A DNA stretch of 64,000 bases from Brevundimonas sp. (GCF_029946145.1 NZ_JAQSDY010000012.1:114806-178805); one strand, 5' to 3'. Positions 10,164 to 22,597 are shown, counted from the first letter of the stretch. Program-made: numbers and translations. The notes: generated from the sequence alone by a model not told the origin.

Positions 10164-11168
10164 CTATTCGCCGGCCAGCAGGGCCAGCAGGGCGAAACTG
10201 GCCAGCCAGTGCTCGCCCATATAGTCGCCGGTCACGTGGGGCAGGGCGGCGTCCAGATGCACGCGCGCGGCCTCCAGCACGGTCGGCCGGCGAGGATCGC
10301 CCGCGTCCAGCGCCGAGGCGATCTCGCGCCAGCACCAGGCCCGGCTCAGGTTGAGGCCGTCCAGGTGGGCGATCTTGCCGTCGGACCGGTCGCTGACTCC
10401 CACGGGCTGGAACAGGGTCGCGGGCTCGCGCCGGTCGAGCCGGGGCAGGAAGGTGTCGAACCAGCCGGCGAAGGCATCGGGCGTCATCACCCGCCGCATC
10501 AGCACGGCCTCCATCAGGGCGGGCGACAGAAACTCGTCCTGCGACGGCTCCCAGGCCTGGCAGCCGCGGTCGTCGGCGTGCCAGCGCAGGGCGCGGTCGC
10601 GGCACAGGCTGGCAAGGTCCGCGTCGCCGGCGCCCTCGGCGTAGTCCAGCGTCAGCCGCAGCGCGAAGGCGGTATTGTAATGCGTCCCGACCCGCACGGG
10701 ATAATCCGCTAGCGGCAGGAAGTCGGTGAACCGTTTGACGAACGCCAGCGTCAGCGGCCGCAGGGTATCGGCGCGCCCATCCCCGTGCCGCTCCAGCTCG
10801 GCCGCCAGCATCAGCAGCCAGGCCCATCCATAGGGACGCTCGAAGCCGCGGCTTCCCGGGCTGTCCAGATAGGCGGTCTCGGCGGCGATATTCTCCGGCG
10901 TGAACAGGTCGTCGGCCAGCGCCCGGATCCGCCCGGCCTCAGGCATGTCGGGATAGAGCCGCGCCAATGTGAACAGGGTCCACCAGCCGTGGACGCACGA
11001 GTGCCAGTCGAAGCTGCCGAAGAAGATCGGGTGCAGGGCGCGCGGACCCTGAACGTCGTCCGGCCCGGACAGGACGTGGTCCATCTTGTTCGGATATTCG
11101 CGGGCCACATGGCCCAGCGCCGTCGAGGCGAAGCGGGAGGCGGTGGCGGCATCGAGGCTGTGCGTCAT
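10164..11168 (-). CDS. DUF2891 family protein
   Basis: A protein of 334 residues from the ATG at 11168 (MTHSLDAATASRFAS). It has no signal peptide or membrane span and looks like an all-helical barrel protein, with the conserved HPIFFGSFDWHSCVHGWW block (about residues 45-62) typical of DUF2891. The start lies one base after the stop of the upstream DUF979 gene, so the two are almost certainly co-transcribed. The aromatic/His-rich block resembles a carbohydrate-type active site, but the biochemical activity is unknown to me. Its placement suggests a role tied to 5-oxoproline or pyroglutamyl compounds. Confidence 0.82.
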   Translation of the reverse strand: MTHSLDAATASRFASTALGHVAREYPNKMDHVLSGPDDVQGPRALHPIFFGSFDWHSCVHGWWTLFTLARLYPDMPEAGRIRALADDLFTPENIAAETAYLDSPGSRGFERPYGWAWLLMLAAELERHGDGRADTLRPLTLAFVKRFTDFLPLADYPVRVGTHYNTAFALRLTLDYAEGAGDADLASLCRDRALRWHADDRGCQAWEPSQDEFLSPALMEAVLMRRVMTPDAFAGWFDTFLPRLDRREPATLFQPVGVSDRSDGKIAHLDGLNLSRAWCWREIASALDAGDPRRPTVLEAARVHLDAALPHVTGDYMGEHWLASFALLALLAGE

Positions 11169-11169
11169 C

Positions 11170-12135
11170 TCAGAACCTGAAAGCAAGGGCGTACATCAGC
11201 GCCATATTGATCCCCAGCAGGATCAGGGCGGTCGGAATCTGGGCCCGGATGACCCCGTTCAGCGCCGAGTCGCGATCCGGCAGCTCCAGCAGATTGGCCG
11301 GGACCACGTTGAAATTGGCCGCCATGGGCGTCATCAGGGTCCCGCAGAATCCGGCCAGCATGCCGATGGCGCAGACGATGGCGGGGTTGCCGCCGAACTG
11401 CACGACAACGAACGGCAGGCCGATCGCGGCCGTCATCACCGGGAAGGCGGCGAAGGCGTTGCCCATGATGACGGTGAACAGCGCCATGCCGAGGCAGTAG
11501 ACCACGACCGCCAGCAGCGGCGAGGTCAGGGGCACGGCCTGGCTGACCAGTTGGCCGACCACCCCTCCCACGTCGGACGCCAGAAACACCGCGCCCAGCG
11601 AGGCCAGCATCTGCGGCAGCACGGCGGCCCAGCCGATGGAATCCATCAGCCGCCGACCCTCCTGGACCGGCGCCATGACGGGCGGCCTCAGCCAGGCCAT
11701 GGCCGCGAACAGGGCGATGACGCAGCCGAGGCCGAGCGCGATCAGCGTGGTCTGGGTCGAGGACAGCAGCCACGCCCCGGCGCCCGTATGCTTGGCCGCC
11801 AAAGTCCCGCCGACGGCGACCAGCGGCACGATCAGGGCCGGGATGAACAGGGCGTTGCCGCGGCGCACGGCGCCCTCGCGCCGCTCTTCCACCGTCGTCG
11901 TCGGGGGATGGCCGACGCCCAGCTTTTTCAGGCCGCCGACGGCCACCAGGGCCAGAACCAGCACGCCGTTGCCCAGTCCGCCCAGCCACGAGCCGAACAG
12001 CATCGACCCCGCGATCAGGCCCCAGAAGACGGCGCTGCGGATACGCGTAGGATGGGACCGGTCGAGGAGCGTCAGGACGGCGAAGGCCCCGAACATCAGC
12101 CCCGTCAGCACATAGGCGTGATCCAGGGTGATCAT
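11170..12135 (-). CDS. DUF979 integral membrane protein (putative transporter subunit)
   Basis: A 321-residue protein with about nine or ten hydrophobic spans and no signal peptide. Sequence and position match the DUF979 family, which is normally encoded next to DUF969. Its ATG overlaps the stop of the DUF969 gene by 4 bp (ATGA). The pair is often linked to 5-oxoprolinase or pyroglutamyl peptidase genes, and a two-component permease for 5-oxoproline or a related acid is the usual guess. No transport has been shown by anything visible here. Confidence 0.85.
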   Translation of the reverse strand: MITLDHAYVLTGLMFGAFAVLTLLDRSHPTRIRSAVFWGLIAGSMLFGSWLGGLGNGVLVLALVAVGGLKKLGVGHPPTTTVEERREGAVRRGNALFIPALIVPLVAVGGTLAAKHTGAGAWLLSSTQTTLIALGLGCVIALFAAMAWLRPPVMAPVQEGRRLMDSIGWAAVLPQMLASLGAVFLASDVGGVVGQLVSQAVPLTSPLLAVVVYCLGMALFTVIMGNAFAAFPVMTAAIGLPFVVVQFGGNPAIVCAIGMLAGFCGTLMTPMAANFNVVPANLLELPDRDSALNGVIRAQIPTALILLGINMALMYALAFRF

Positions 12136-12860
12136 TTCGCCGCTCCGGCCTCGGCCGCCGCCGCGATATCACGCTTCACCGAGCGATCGAACAGCAGCAG
12201 CCGCGCGCCGTGGACGGCGAAGGCCGCGATGGCCGTGGGGATGGCCCAGACCGACATCTGCAACGGCTCGACGATGATCCCCGCCTGTTCGAGGAAGCCG
12301 ACCATCAGCACGATGGAGCCGATGGCGATGAAGATGTCCTCCCCGAAGAACAGGCCGATGTTGTCGGTCGCGGCGGACATGGCGCGGATGCGGAAGCGCA
12401 GGGCGTCCGGCAGGGTCCCGCCGGCCTGGACCTCGGCCGCGCCCTCGGCCATCGGCGCCACCAGCGGCCGGACCATCTGCGGATGCCCGCCCAGCGACGT
12501 CAGGCCCAGCGCCGACGTCGCCTGACGCACGATCAGATAGCTGATCAGCAGACGGCCGGCCGTGGCCGCCTTGACCCGGGCGATCAGCAGCCGGGCCCGC
12601 TCCTGCAGTCCGGATCGCTCCAGCAGGCCGATGACGGGCAGCACCAGCCAGGTGATGTGGAAATACCGATTGTCATTAAACGCGTCGCCGAACGCCGCCA
12701 GGGTGTCGACCGACGCCTGCGCCAGGGCGCGGGCGTCGACGCCGGGCGCCACCACGGCCGCCACCCCCGTCACGATCGCGGCGAGCAGTATGACCAGCAG
12801 CGGATTGATGCGGGCGATGAAGCCCAACACCACGACCGCGATCCCAAGAAGCACAAGCAT
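12132..12860 (-). CDS. DUF969 integral membrane protein (putative transporter subunit)
   Basis: A 242-residue membrane protein. The start was chosen at the ATG at 12860 (MLVLLGIAVVVLGFIARINP) because GGGGAGAA sits just upstream. An open frame runs further upstream but overlaps the end of the 5-oxoprolinase gene. Features include the polar motif ATDNIGLFFGEDIF (near residue 160) inside the membrane part, characteristic of DUF969. It probably forms a complex with the DUF979 protein encoded immediately after it. The 40 bp between it and 5-oxoprolinase make one operon likely. Confidence 0.85.
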   Translation of the reverse strand: MLVLLGIAVVVLGFIARINPLLVILLAAIVTGVAAVVAPGVDARALAQASVDTLAAFGDAFNDNRYFHITWLVLPVIGLLERSGLQERARLLIARVKAATAGRLLISYLIVRQATSALGLTSLGGHPQMVRPLVAPMAEGAAEVQAGGTLPDALRFRIRAMSAATDNIGLFFGEDIFIAIGSIVLMVGFLEQAGIIVEPLQMSVWAIPTAIAAFAVHGARLLLFDRSVKRDIAAAAEAGAAK

Positions 12861-12900
12861 CGGATTCTCCCCCGTCGGATGGTTACGCCTGTCGCGCCGT

Positions 12901-16542
<3,642 letters not shown>

Positions 16543-16639
16543 GAGGTCGCTCCGGCGGATTGGCCCGGCAGGGGAGGTGAAGGGTCCATGCAGATAGCCG
16601 GTCGTGACGCCGCCCGTCCAACAGCAACTTCGTCGTGGC

Positions 16640-17449
16640 TCAGACTGTCGCGGTAGCGGCCACAGCCTGGCAGGCGATCCACCCGTCCGGGCCGAAGTCG
16701 GCGACGGCGGACTGTCCGATGTGGATCTCGTGCACTCCGGTGGCCGCGCCGGTGGAGATCAGTTGTCCCGCCTCCAGCCGGCGGCCGCGCTGATGCAGCA
16801 GGTTCAGCAGGAAGGCCAGGGAGTCCAGCGGCCCGCCGGGAATGTCGACGGCCCCGCCCCGGCCGACCGTCTGGCCGTCGATCGCGACCGTGCAGCTCAG
16901 GTCCGCGAGACGATCCCGCCAGCCGGTGATCTCGTCGCCCAGGATCAGGCCGGCGTTGTTGCCGAAGTCGGACGCCGTCACCGCCGGGCCTGACTGGTTG
17001 ATGCCGGCGTAAGGGCTGCCGGCGATCTCGACGCCGGTGAGGACCTGTCCGATCAGCGGGACCACCGCCTCGGCCGTCCAGTCCCCGCGATCGGGCGCCG
17101 CGGCGCCCAGCAGGATCACATACTCCGCCTCGACCGCCGCGAAGCCCCCGTCGATGACGGGAAATCGGGTCGGCGCCGCGCCGGCCTGCCAGACGTTGCG
17201 GGAAAAGATCGGCCCCGCCAGGCGCCCCGCGCCGTATTGCTGGTCGAGAGGTTCCTTGATCCGCCCCAGTTTCCAGCCCGCGATCCGGTCCGGCCAAACG
17301 GCGATCGCCTCATCCTGGATTTCGTAGGCCTCGGCCAGGGTGGCGGGAGCCCGGCCCGGATAGGGCGACAGGGATCGCCCCGCGCGGCGCGCCTCGACGA
17401 AGGCGCGCGCGATCGGCGGAAAGATGCTCTTGTCGTATGCGTGGCTCAC
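16640..17449 (-). CDS. 2-keto-4-pentenoate hydratase / fumarylacetoacetate-hydrolase family protein
   Basis: A 269-residue cytoplasmic protein of the FAH/MhpD-HpcG type, with EIQDEAI (about 43-49), GWKLG and the C-terminal [20 protein letters not shown] block typical of these Mg-dependent hydratases. They add water to, or cleave, unsaturated 2-oxo acids. No aromatic-degradation genes lie nearby. Its promoter faces a pectate lyase gene and shares a LacI-type operator with it, so a substrate derived from sugar acids is more likely than an aromatic one. That is inference. It is the first gene of the minus-strand run that continues into 5-oxoprolinase. Confidence 0.8.
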   Translation of the reverse strand: MSHAYDKSIFPPIARAFVEARRAGRSLSPYPGRAPATLAEAYEIQDEAIAVWPDRIAGWKLGRIKEPLDQQYGAGRLAGPIFSRNVWQAGAAPTRFPVIDGGFAAVEAEYVILLGAAAPDRGDWTAEAVVPLIGQVLTGVEIAGSPYAGINQSGPAVTASDFGNNAGLILGDEITGWRDRLADLSCTVAIDGQTVGRGGAVDIPGGPLDSLAFLLNLLHQRGRRLEAGQLISTGAATGVHEIHIGQSAVADFGPDGWIACQAVAATATV

Positions 17450-17484
17450 GCCGCCTCCCGTTTCACAACGACATTGCGCAGGAA

Positions 17485-17498
17485 GGAAACCGGTGTCA
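17485..17498. promoter_or_regulatory. LacI-family operator A (GGAAACCGGTGTCA)
   Basis: One perfect half site (GGTGTCA) and one degenerate half of the palindrome TGACACCGGTGTCA. It lies between the divergent hydratase (starts 17449) and pectate lyase (starts 17578), so it may control both. Confidence 0.65.
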
Positions 17499-17577
17499 AT
17501 TTGAATCCGGCGACGCCCCTCCGGCGGCGCTATAGCTCAAGGTCGCGGCGACAGCGACTGTGCGACAGGATGGAAAC

Positions 17578-18960
17578 ATGACCCGGTTCTCGCGGCCTTC
17601 GCGCCTCATCGCTCTCCTGGTCGCCGTGCTGGCGGCGCTGGTCGTCCCGCTCGGCGCGGTCCGGGCGCAAACCCCGCTGACCGAGGTCGCCACGGCCCCA
17701 CTGCCCGCCTTCCCCGGTGCGCTGGGCTGGGCGGCGGCGACGCCGGGCGGACGCGGCGGACAGATTCTGCGCGTCACCAATCTGGACAGTGAGGGCCCGG
17801 GATCCCTGCGCGCCGCGATCGAGGCCGACGGCCCCCGCATCGTGGTCTTCGAGGTCGGCGGCGTCATCGACCTGGGCAAGAAGACCCTGAAGCTGCAGAA
17901 CCCCTTCATCACCATCGCCGGCCAGACCGCGCCGTCGCCGGGAATCACCCTGATCCGCGGCGGCATGGATATCACTGCCCACGACGTGGTGGTCCAGCAC
18001 ATCCGCATCCGTCCCGGCTCGGCCGGCGGCGAGTGGATGAGCGGCTGGGACGAGGACGGCATCTCCACAATCGGCGCCTGGAACGTCATCATCGACCACT
18101 GCAGCCTGACCTGGGCGACTGACGAGAACCTGTCGGCCTCGGGCCCGCGCTTCACCGGATCGACCGCCGCGGAATGGCGTCAGGGCACCAGCCACGCCAT
18201 CACCTTCTCGAACAATCTGAACGGCGAAAGCCTGGCGTATTCGACCCACTCCAAGGGTGAGCATTCCAAGGGTTCACTGATCCACGACAACGTCACCGAC
18301 CTGCTGATCGTCGGCAATCTGTATGCCCACAACTATGAGCGCAGCCCGCTATTCAAGGGCGGGGTCCACGGTGTCATCGTCAACAACCTGATCTACAACC
18401 CCGGTCCGCGCGCCATCCACTACAACCTCGCGCCCGAGGAGTGGGGCAGCGTCCCGTTCGAGGTCGGCAGGATGGCGGTCGTCGGCAACGTCCTGCGCGC
18501 CGGTCCGTCGACGCCCGTCGATCGCCTGGCCTTCATGATGATCGGCGGAGCCGGCGACGTGGAATACTATGGCCGCGACAACATCGCCGTGGATCAGGTC
18601 GGCGAGCCGATCCGCATGTTCGGCCGCTACACCACCACCAACGCCCGCATCATCCAGACCCGCCGTCCGCCCGTCTGGTGGGAGGGCCTGAACCCGATGC
18701 CCGCCGAGCAGGTCCAGGTCGCCGTGCTGTCGCGGGTCGGGGCCCGGCCATGGGACCGCGACATGCGCGACGTCCTGCTGATCGCCGAGGTGGCCGAGGG
18801 CCGCGGGGAGATCATCGACCACGAGCGCGAGGTCGGCGGCTATCCGCCCGTGGCCGAGGCGACCCGCAAGCCGTTCAATCCCGACGACTGGGATCTGCGC
18901 TTCATGACCCCGCTGCGCGACGAGGTGCTGGATCGCCCGGCCGTGCGGCGCGGGACGTGA
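17578..18960 (+). CDS. Pectate lyase, PL1-type beta-helix, secreted
   Basis: A 460-residue protein with a signal peptide ending around residue 32 (LGAVRAQ) and a right-handed parallel beta-helix. It opens with AFPGALGWAAATPGGRGG, then RVTNLDSEGPGSLRAAIEADGPRIVVFEVGG, the standard start of PL1-like pectate lyases. NVIIDHCSLTWATDENLS and a KGEHSKGSLIHDN block follow. It would cleave polygalacturonate by beta-elimination outside the cytoplasm or in the periplasm. The ATG at 17578 follows AGGATGGAA; a GTG 18 bp upstream is less likely. The catalytic arginine was not assigned. An operator for the LacI-type regulator lies about 80 bp upstream. Confidence 0.87.
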   Translation: MTRFSRPSRLIALLVAVLAALVVPLGAVRAQTPLTEVATAPLPAFPGALGWAAATPGGRGGQILRVTNLDSEGPGSLRAAIEADGPRIVVFEVGGVIDLGKKTLKLQNPFITIAGQTAPSPGITLIRGGMDITAHDVVVQHIRIRPGSAGGEWMSGWDEDGISTIGAWNVIIDHCSLTWATDENLSASGPRFTGSTAAEWRQGTSHAITFSNNLNGESLAYSTHSKGEHSKGSLIHDNVTDLLIVGNLYAHNYERSPLFKGGVHGVIVNNLIYNPGPRAIHYNLAPEEWGSVPFEVGRMAVVGNVLRAGPSTPVDRLAFMMIGGAGDVEYYGRDNIAVDQVGEPIRMFGRYTTTNARIIQTRRPPVWWEGLNPMPAEQVQVAVLSRVGARPWDRDMRDVLLIAEVAEGRGEIIDHEREVGGYPPVAEATRKPFNPDDWDLRFMTPLRDEVLDRPAVRRGT

Positions 18961-19019
18961 CCGCTGACAGACCTCGCGGCAGCGGCTAAGGACAAGGCTC
19001 GGTCAGAGAGATTCCCGAC

Positions 19020-20063
19020 GTGAACGAAACCCGACGGACCGGCGGAAAGCCCGCCACCATCAACGACATCGCCCGGCTGGCCGAGGTGTCGAAGAAGACC
19101 GTGTCCCGGGTCATCAACAACTCGCCCTTCGTCAAGGGGGACACCCGCAAGCGGGTCGAGGCCGTGATCGCCGAACATGGCTACAGCCCGGATCCCCAGG
19201 CGCGCGGCCTGGCGTTCCGGCGCTCGTTCCTGGTCGGGATGATCTACGACAACCCCAGCCCGAACTATGTCGTCAACATGCAGCAGGGCGTGCTGGACGC
19301 CGTCCGGGGCTCGGGTCTGGAGCTGGTGGTCCACCCCTGCAACCGCGGCTCCGAGACCTTTCTGAACGAGGTGCGCGCCTTCATCGTGCGGCAGAAGCTG
19401 TTCGGCGTGGTCATGCCGCCCTCGGTGTCGGAAGACGACCGGGTCGTCGCCATCCTCAAGGAGGCCGACTGCCCCTATGTCCGTATCGCCTCGGTCTCGC
19501 TGGATGAGCCCGCCTGCATGGTCGTGACCCATGACAGCCGCGGCGGCGCCCGGGCGGCGCGGCACCTGGCCGAGCTGGGCCACCGCCGGATCGCCTTCAT
19601 CTCGGGTCCCGACAGCTTCCGTTCGTCGCACGAGCGGGGCAGGGGGTTCGCCGAAGGTCTGGCCGAACACGGCGTGGCGCTGGACCCCGCCTACGTCCGG
19701 CGCGCGGCCTATACATTCGAGTCGGGGGTGGCGGCGGCGGCGGAACTGCTGGCCCTGCCGCAGCGGCCGACGGCCATCTTCGCGGGCAATGACGAAATGG
19801 CCATCGGCGTCATGAAGGCCGCCCGCGACGCCGGGCTGCGGGTGCCGGAAGATCTGTCCATCGTCGGTTTCGACGACCTGCCCATGGCCTCGCGCGTCTG
19901 GCCCAACCTGACCACGGTCCGTCTGCCGATCCGCGACATGGGCCGGATGGCGGCCGAGAAGCTGACGGCGCGCAGCCGGGGCCTGGATCCCGCGACCCTT
20001 GTCCAGCCCGAGGTCGATCCGTCACTGGTCGTGCGGGATTCGACGGCGCCCCCGGGCCGGTAG
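19020..20063 (+). CDS. LacI-family transcriptional regulator of the pectin locus
   Basis: A 347-residue regulator with an N-terminal LacI helix-turn-helix (TINDIARLAEVSKKTVSRVI, about 14-33) and a periplasmic-binding-like sugar-sensing domain ending in an RLPIRDMGRMAAEKL segment. It starts with GTG after AGAGAG. The gene follows the pectate lyase on the same strand with a 59-bp gap. Five palindromic operators of LacI type occur at pectin genes in this window and none elsewhere that I found. It is therefore the likely repressor, relieved by a uronate intermediate such as KDG. That pairing is inferred. Confidence 0.9.
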   Translation: MNETRRTGGKPATINDIARLAEVSKKTVSRVINNSPFVKGDTRKRVEAVIAEHGYSPDPQARGLAFRRSFLVGMIYDNPSPNYVVNMQQGVLDAVRGSGLELVVHPCNRGSETFLNEVRAFIVRQKLFGVVMPPSVSEDDRVVAILKEADCPYVRIASVSLDEPACMVVTHDSRGGARAARHLAELGHRRIAFISGPDSFRSSHERGRGFAEGLAEHGVALDPAYVRRAAYTFESGVAAAAELLALPQRPTAIFAGNDEMAIGVMKAARDAGLRVPEDLSIVGFDDLPMASRVWPNLTTVRLPIRDMGRMAAEKLTARSRGLDPATLVQPEVDPSLVVRDSTAPPGR

Positions 20064-20091
20064 GCCGTCAGGGCGCCAGCCCGGGGGCGCC
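20045..20091. terminator. Bidirectional stem-loop between convergent genes
   Basis: Perfect 13-bp arms (20045-20057 GGCGCCCCCGGGC, and its complement at 20079-20091) with a 21-base loop. The left arm lies in the last codons of the LacI gene, and the hairpin sits just before the end of the facing MBL gene. There is no T-run. Confidence 0.5.
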
Positions 20092-20098
20092 TGCGCCT

Positions 20099-20965
20099 CT
20101 AGATCGCATCCAGCGGCAGCTTCAGATACCGCTGACCGCCTGGCTCCGGCGGTGGCAGGGCTCCGGCGCGGATATTGATCTGCAGGGACGGCAGGATCAG
20201 CTGCGGCGCTTTCAGCGTCGCGTCGCGGGCTTCGCGCATCGTCACGAACGCATCCTCCGACACGCCGCCCCCAATGTGGATATTGTGGTCCCTCTGTTCG
20301 GCGACCGTCGTCTCGAAGCGATGGTTGGCGCGGCCCTCCGGCAGATAGTCGTGACCGACGAAGATGCGGGTCTCGCCGGGCAGGGACAGCAGACGCTGGA
20401 TCGAGCGATACAGCGTCCGTGCATCGCCGCCCGGAAAATCCGTTCGGGCGGTGCCGTAGTCCGGCATGAACAGGGTGTCGCCGGTGAAGGCCGCATCCCC
20501 GATCCGATAGCTGACGCAGGCGGGGGTGTGACCCGGGGTGTGGATCACCTCGACGGTCATCGTCCCGAGCGCGAAGGTGTCTCCCTCGGCGTACAGGTGG
20601 TCGAACACCCCTCCGTCCGGCGTCACGTCCACGGCGCCGAACAGGGGCGCAAAGGTCGCCTGAACCTCGGTGATGCGCGCGCCGATGCCGATGGATACGC
20701 CCTCTGAATCGCGCAGATGACTGGCGGCGGTCAGGTGATCGGCATGGGCGTGTGTCTCCAGCACCATGGCCAGTGTCAGTCCCGCCTCCCTCAGCGCTTC
20801 CATCACCGCATCGACCGAACGGGAAGAGGTGCGCGCGGTCGCCGCGTCGAAATCCAGAACCGGGTCGATGATCGCGGCCATGCCGGTCGCTGGATCGCTG
20901 ACCAGATAGGTGACGGTGTGGGTGGCGGGGTCGAAGAACCCCCGGACATCGGGACGGTGGGCCAT
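20099..20965 (-). CDS. Persulfide dioxygenase-like MBL-fold hydrolase (Blh/ETHE1 type)
   Basis: A 288-residue cytoplasmic metallo-beta-lactamase-fold protein with the metal motif ETHAHADHL (about 70-78), HTPGHTP, TGDTLF and GHDYLPEGR. Together these match the Blh/ETHE1 persulfide dioxygenase group, which oxidises glutathione persulfide to sulfite. It is divergent from an ArsR/BigR-type regulator, a rhodanese and a TauE/SafE exporter, the classical bigR-blh sulfide-detoxification arrangement. A shared AT-rich operator lies in the promoter. The family is firm; the exact substrate is inferred from context. Confidence 0.85.
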   Translation of the reverse strand: MAHRPDVRGFFDPATHTVTYLVSDPATGMAAIIDPVLDFDAATARTSSRSVDAVMEALREAGLTLAMVLETHAHADHLTAASHLRDSEGVSIGIGARITEVQATFAPLFGAVDVTPDGGVFDHLYAEGDTFALGTMTVEVIHTPGHTPACVSYRIGDAAFTGDTLFMPDYGTARTDFPGGDARTLYRSIQRLLSLPGETRIFVGHDYLPEGRANHRFETTVAEQRDHNIHIGGGVSEDAFVTMREARDATLKAPQLILPSLQINIRAGALPPPEPGGQRYLKLPLDAI

Positions 20966-20990
20966 GAGAGAGCTCCTTTCGGTTCTTTAT

Positions 20991-21008
20991 ATATTAGATA
21001 TTGCTTAT
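20991..21008. promoter_or_regulatory. AT-rich operator site 1 of the BigR-like regulator
   Basis: The motif ATATTAGATATTGCTTAT lies in a strikingly AT-rich stretch (about 20984-21030) within otherwise GC-rich DNA, between the divergent MBL and ArsR genes. The same 18-mer with two mismatches occurs inverted at 60117-60134. Known BigR sites are AT-rich dyads, so this is a probable autoregulatory operator. Confidence 0.6.
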
Positions 21009-21017
21009 TTAGCAACA

Positions 21018-21368
21018 ATGAATATATTGCCCTTCATGACCGTACCTGAAATCATCGAGCCCGACCGTTTCGAAGCCAGCGCCGGTGAGGCCGCACGCCT
21101 GTTGCGCGCCCTGTCAAACGACAGGCGCCTGATGATCCTGTGCCAGCTCGGCGACCGGGAGATGTCGGTGGGCCAACTGCTCCCCTTGGTCGGACTTTCA
21201 CAATCGGCCCTGTCGCAGCACCTCGCGAAGCTGCGCGAGGAAGCCCTGGTCGCCACCCGACGAGACGGCACGACCATCTTCTATCGGGTCGCCGAGCCGG
21301 CGGTCCTGAAGGTCATCGCCGTATTGGCCGAAGTCTATTGCCCCCCTCTCCCCTCCAGAAAGGCGTAA
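21018..21368 (+). CDS. ArsR-family regulator, BigR-like sulfide/persulfide sensor
   Basis: About 116 residues of winged-helix repressor with the recognition region LSQSALSQHLAKLREEALV and a winged FYRV strand. Two cysteines, in ILCQL (about residue 39) and EVYCPP (near 109), sit where BigR-type persulfide sensors have their reactive pair. The start is uncertain: ATG 21018 or ATG 21036, both without a ribosome site, so the mRNA may be leaderless. It is 4 bp upstream of the rhodanese gene. It probably represses both divergent units until sulfide or persulfide oxidises it. Confidence 0.85.
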   Translation: MNILPFMTVPEIIEPDRFEASAGEAARLLRALSNDRRLMILCQLGDREMSVGQLLPLVGLSQSALSQHLAKLREEALVATRRDGTTIFYRVAEPAVLKVIAVLAEVYCPPLPSRKA

Positions 21369-21372
21369 CCCG

Positions 21373-21693
21373 ATGACCACCCTGACCCCGCTGAAGCCCG
21401 CCGATGTCGCTAACAGGCTCGAGACGCAAAGCGCCGTGCTGATCGATATCCGCGAACCGGACGAATTCGCGCGCGAGCATGTGGCGGGAGCGATCCATGC
21501 GCCCCTGTCCTCGTTCGACCGGCTCCCGCTCAAACTGCCGGACGGACGGGACGTGATCTACACCTGCCGGACGGGGACCCGCACAGGCATGAACTGCGCC
21601 CGTCTGGCCTCGCGCGTCCCCGGCGAGGCCTTCGTGCTCGCGGGCGGCCTTGACGGCTGGAAGGCCCAGGGGCTTGCGACAGAGCGGACATAG
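21373..21693 (+). CDS. Rhodanese-like sulfurtransferase
   Basis: A 106-residue single-domain rhodanese with DIREPDEF (about 27-34), the catalytic loop CRTGTR (about 64-69, Cys nucleophile) and the end motif LAGGLDGWKAQG. The active loop is of the six-residue sulfurtransferase type. It is expected to move sulfane sulfur between persulfide and acceptors such as sulfite, complementing the persulfide dioxygenase. It is co-transcribed with the ArsR regulator. Confidence 0.9.
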   Translation: MTTLTPLKPADVANRLETQSAVLIDIREPDEFAREHVAGAIHAPLSSFDRLPLKLPDGRDVIYTCRTGTRTGMNCARLASRVPGEAFVLAGGLDGWKAQGLATERT

Positions 21694-21725
21694 TCCGGTC
21701 GACAGAACTGATGCACGAGGTGCGG

Positions 21726-21767
21726 ATGGCGGCCGGCGGTTTGACCTTGGTCAACGCTGGCCGCCAT
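21726..21767. other. Long inverted repeat before the TauE gene
   Basis: Arms of about 19 bp (left begins ATGGCGGCC, right ends GGCCGCCAT) with one mismatch and a 2-base bulge, closing on TTGACC-TT-GGTCAA. It lies between rhodanese and TauE and could be a terminator, an attenuator or a dyad for a regulator. The apex TTGAC-N4-GTCAA also resembles a CRP/FNR-type site. Confidence 0.5.
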
Positions 21768-21804
21768 GTCTGCGACAGAGCTGCGATGAAGGCCGCGTAG
21801 AACC

Positions 21805-22587
21805 ATGACGACCGATCTGCTTCCCCTGCTTCTCGCTGTATTGAGCGGGGGCATTGTCGCCCTTCTCCTGACGCTCTTCGGCGGCGGCGGGTCGGTGCTG
21901 GCCGTGCCTCTGCTGCTCTATGTCGTCGGCGTCACCGATCCCCACATCGCCATCGGCGTCTCGGCGGCCGGTGTGTCGCTGAACGCCCTGACGGCGCTCT
22001 CCGGGCATGCGAGAGCCGGTCGGGTGCGCTGGCCCTGCGCCACCCTGTTCGCCGTGACCGGGGCCGCGGGCGCATGGTTCGGATCGTCGCTGGCCAAGAT
22101 GATCGACGGACATCAGCTCCTTCTGATCTTCGCCGTCGCCATGGCGGCCGTGGGCGTGTCGATGTTGCGCCCCAAGGCCGTCGTCATCCGGCCCGAGCCG
22201 CGGCTGACCCTGGCCATGTCGCCGCGTATCGGTCTGGCGGGAGCCGGCGTCGGATCCGCGGCCGGGTTCTTCGGCATCGGCGGCGGTTTCCTGATCGTGC
22301 CGGGGCTCATGGCGGCCACGGGCATGAGCCTGGCCACCGCCCAGGCGACCTCTCTTCTCAGCGTGGCGGCGTTCGGCGCGACGACGGCGGGCAACTACGC
22401 CCTGTCCGGCTGGGTCGATCCGGCCCTGGTCGCAGCGATGGCGCTCGGCGGGATCGCGGGCACTGCCGCGGGTCTTCCCATCGCAAGGCGGCTGGGCGCC
22501 AACGCCGCGCTGGGGCGGACGCTGTTTGCGGTCCTGATCCTGATCGTCGCCGTCTATGTCGCGGTCCGTGCGGTTGCGGCGCTCTAG
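21805..22587 (+). CDS. TauE/SafE-family sulfite/organosulfonate exporter
   Basis: A 260-residue inner-membrane protein with about eight spans and the two internal repeats of the family (GGGGSVLAVPLLLYVVG near 30, GFFGIGGGFLIVPGLMAATG near 155). Following a persulfide dioxygenase and a rhodanese, it is best read as the exporter that removes sulfite. The 111-bp gap from rhodanese holds a strong hairpin, so it may be partly uncoupled. The ribosome site is weak. Confidence 0.85.
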   Translation: MTTDLLPLLLAVLSGGIVALLLTLFGGGGSVLAVPLLLYVVGVTDPHIAIGVSAAGVSLNALTALSGHARAGRVRWPCATLFAVTGAAGAWFGSSLAKMIDGHQLLLIFAVAMAAVGVSMLRPKAVVIRPEPRLTLAMSPRIGLAGAGVGSAAGFFGIGGGFLIVPGLMAATGMSLATAQATSLLSVAAFGATTAGNYALSGWVDPALVAAMALGGIAGTAAGLPIARRLGANAALGRTLFAVLILIVAVYVAVRAVAAL

Positions 22588-22597
22588 ATTGGTGACC

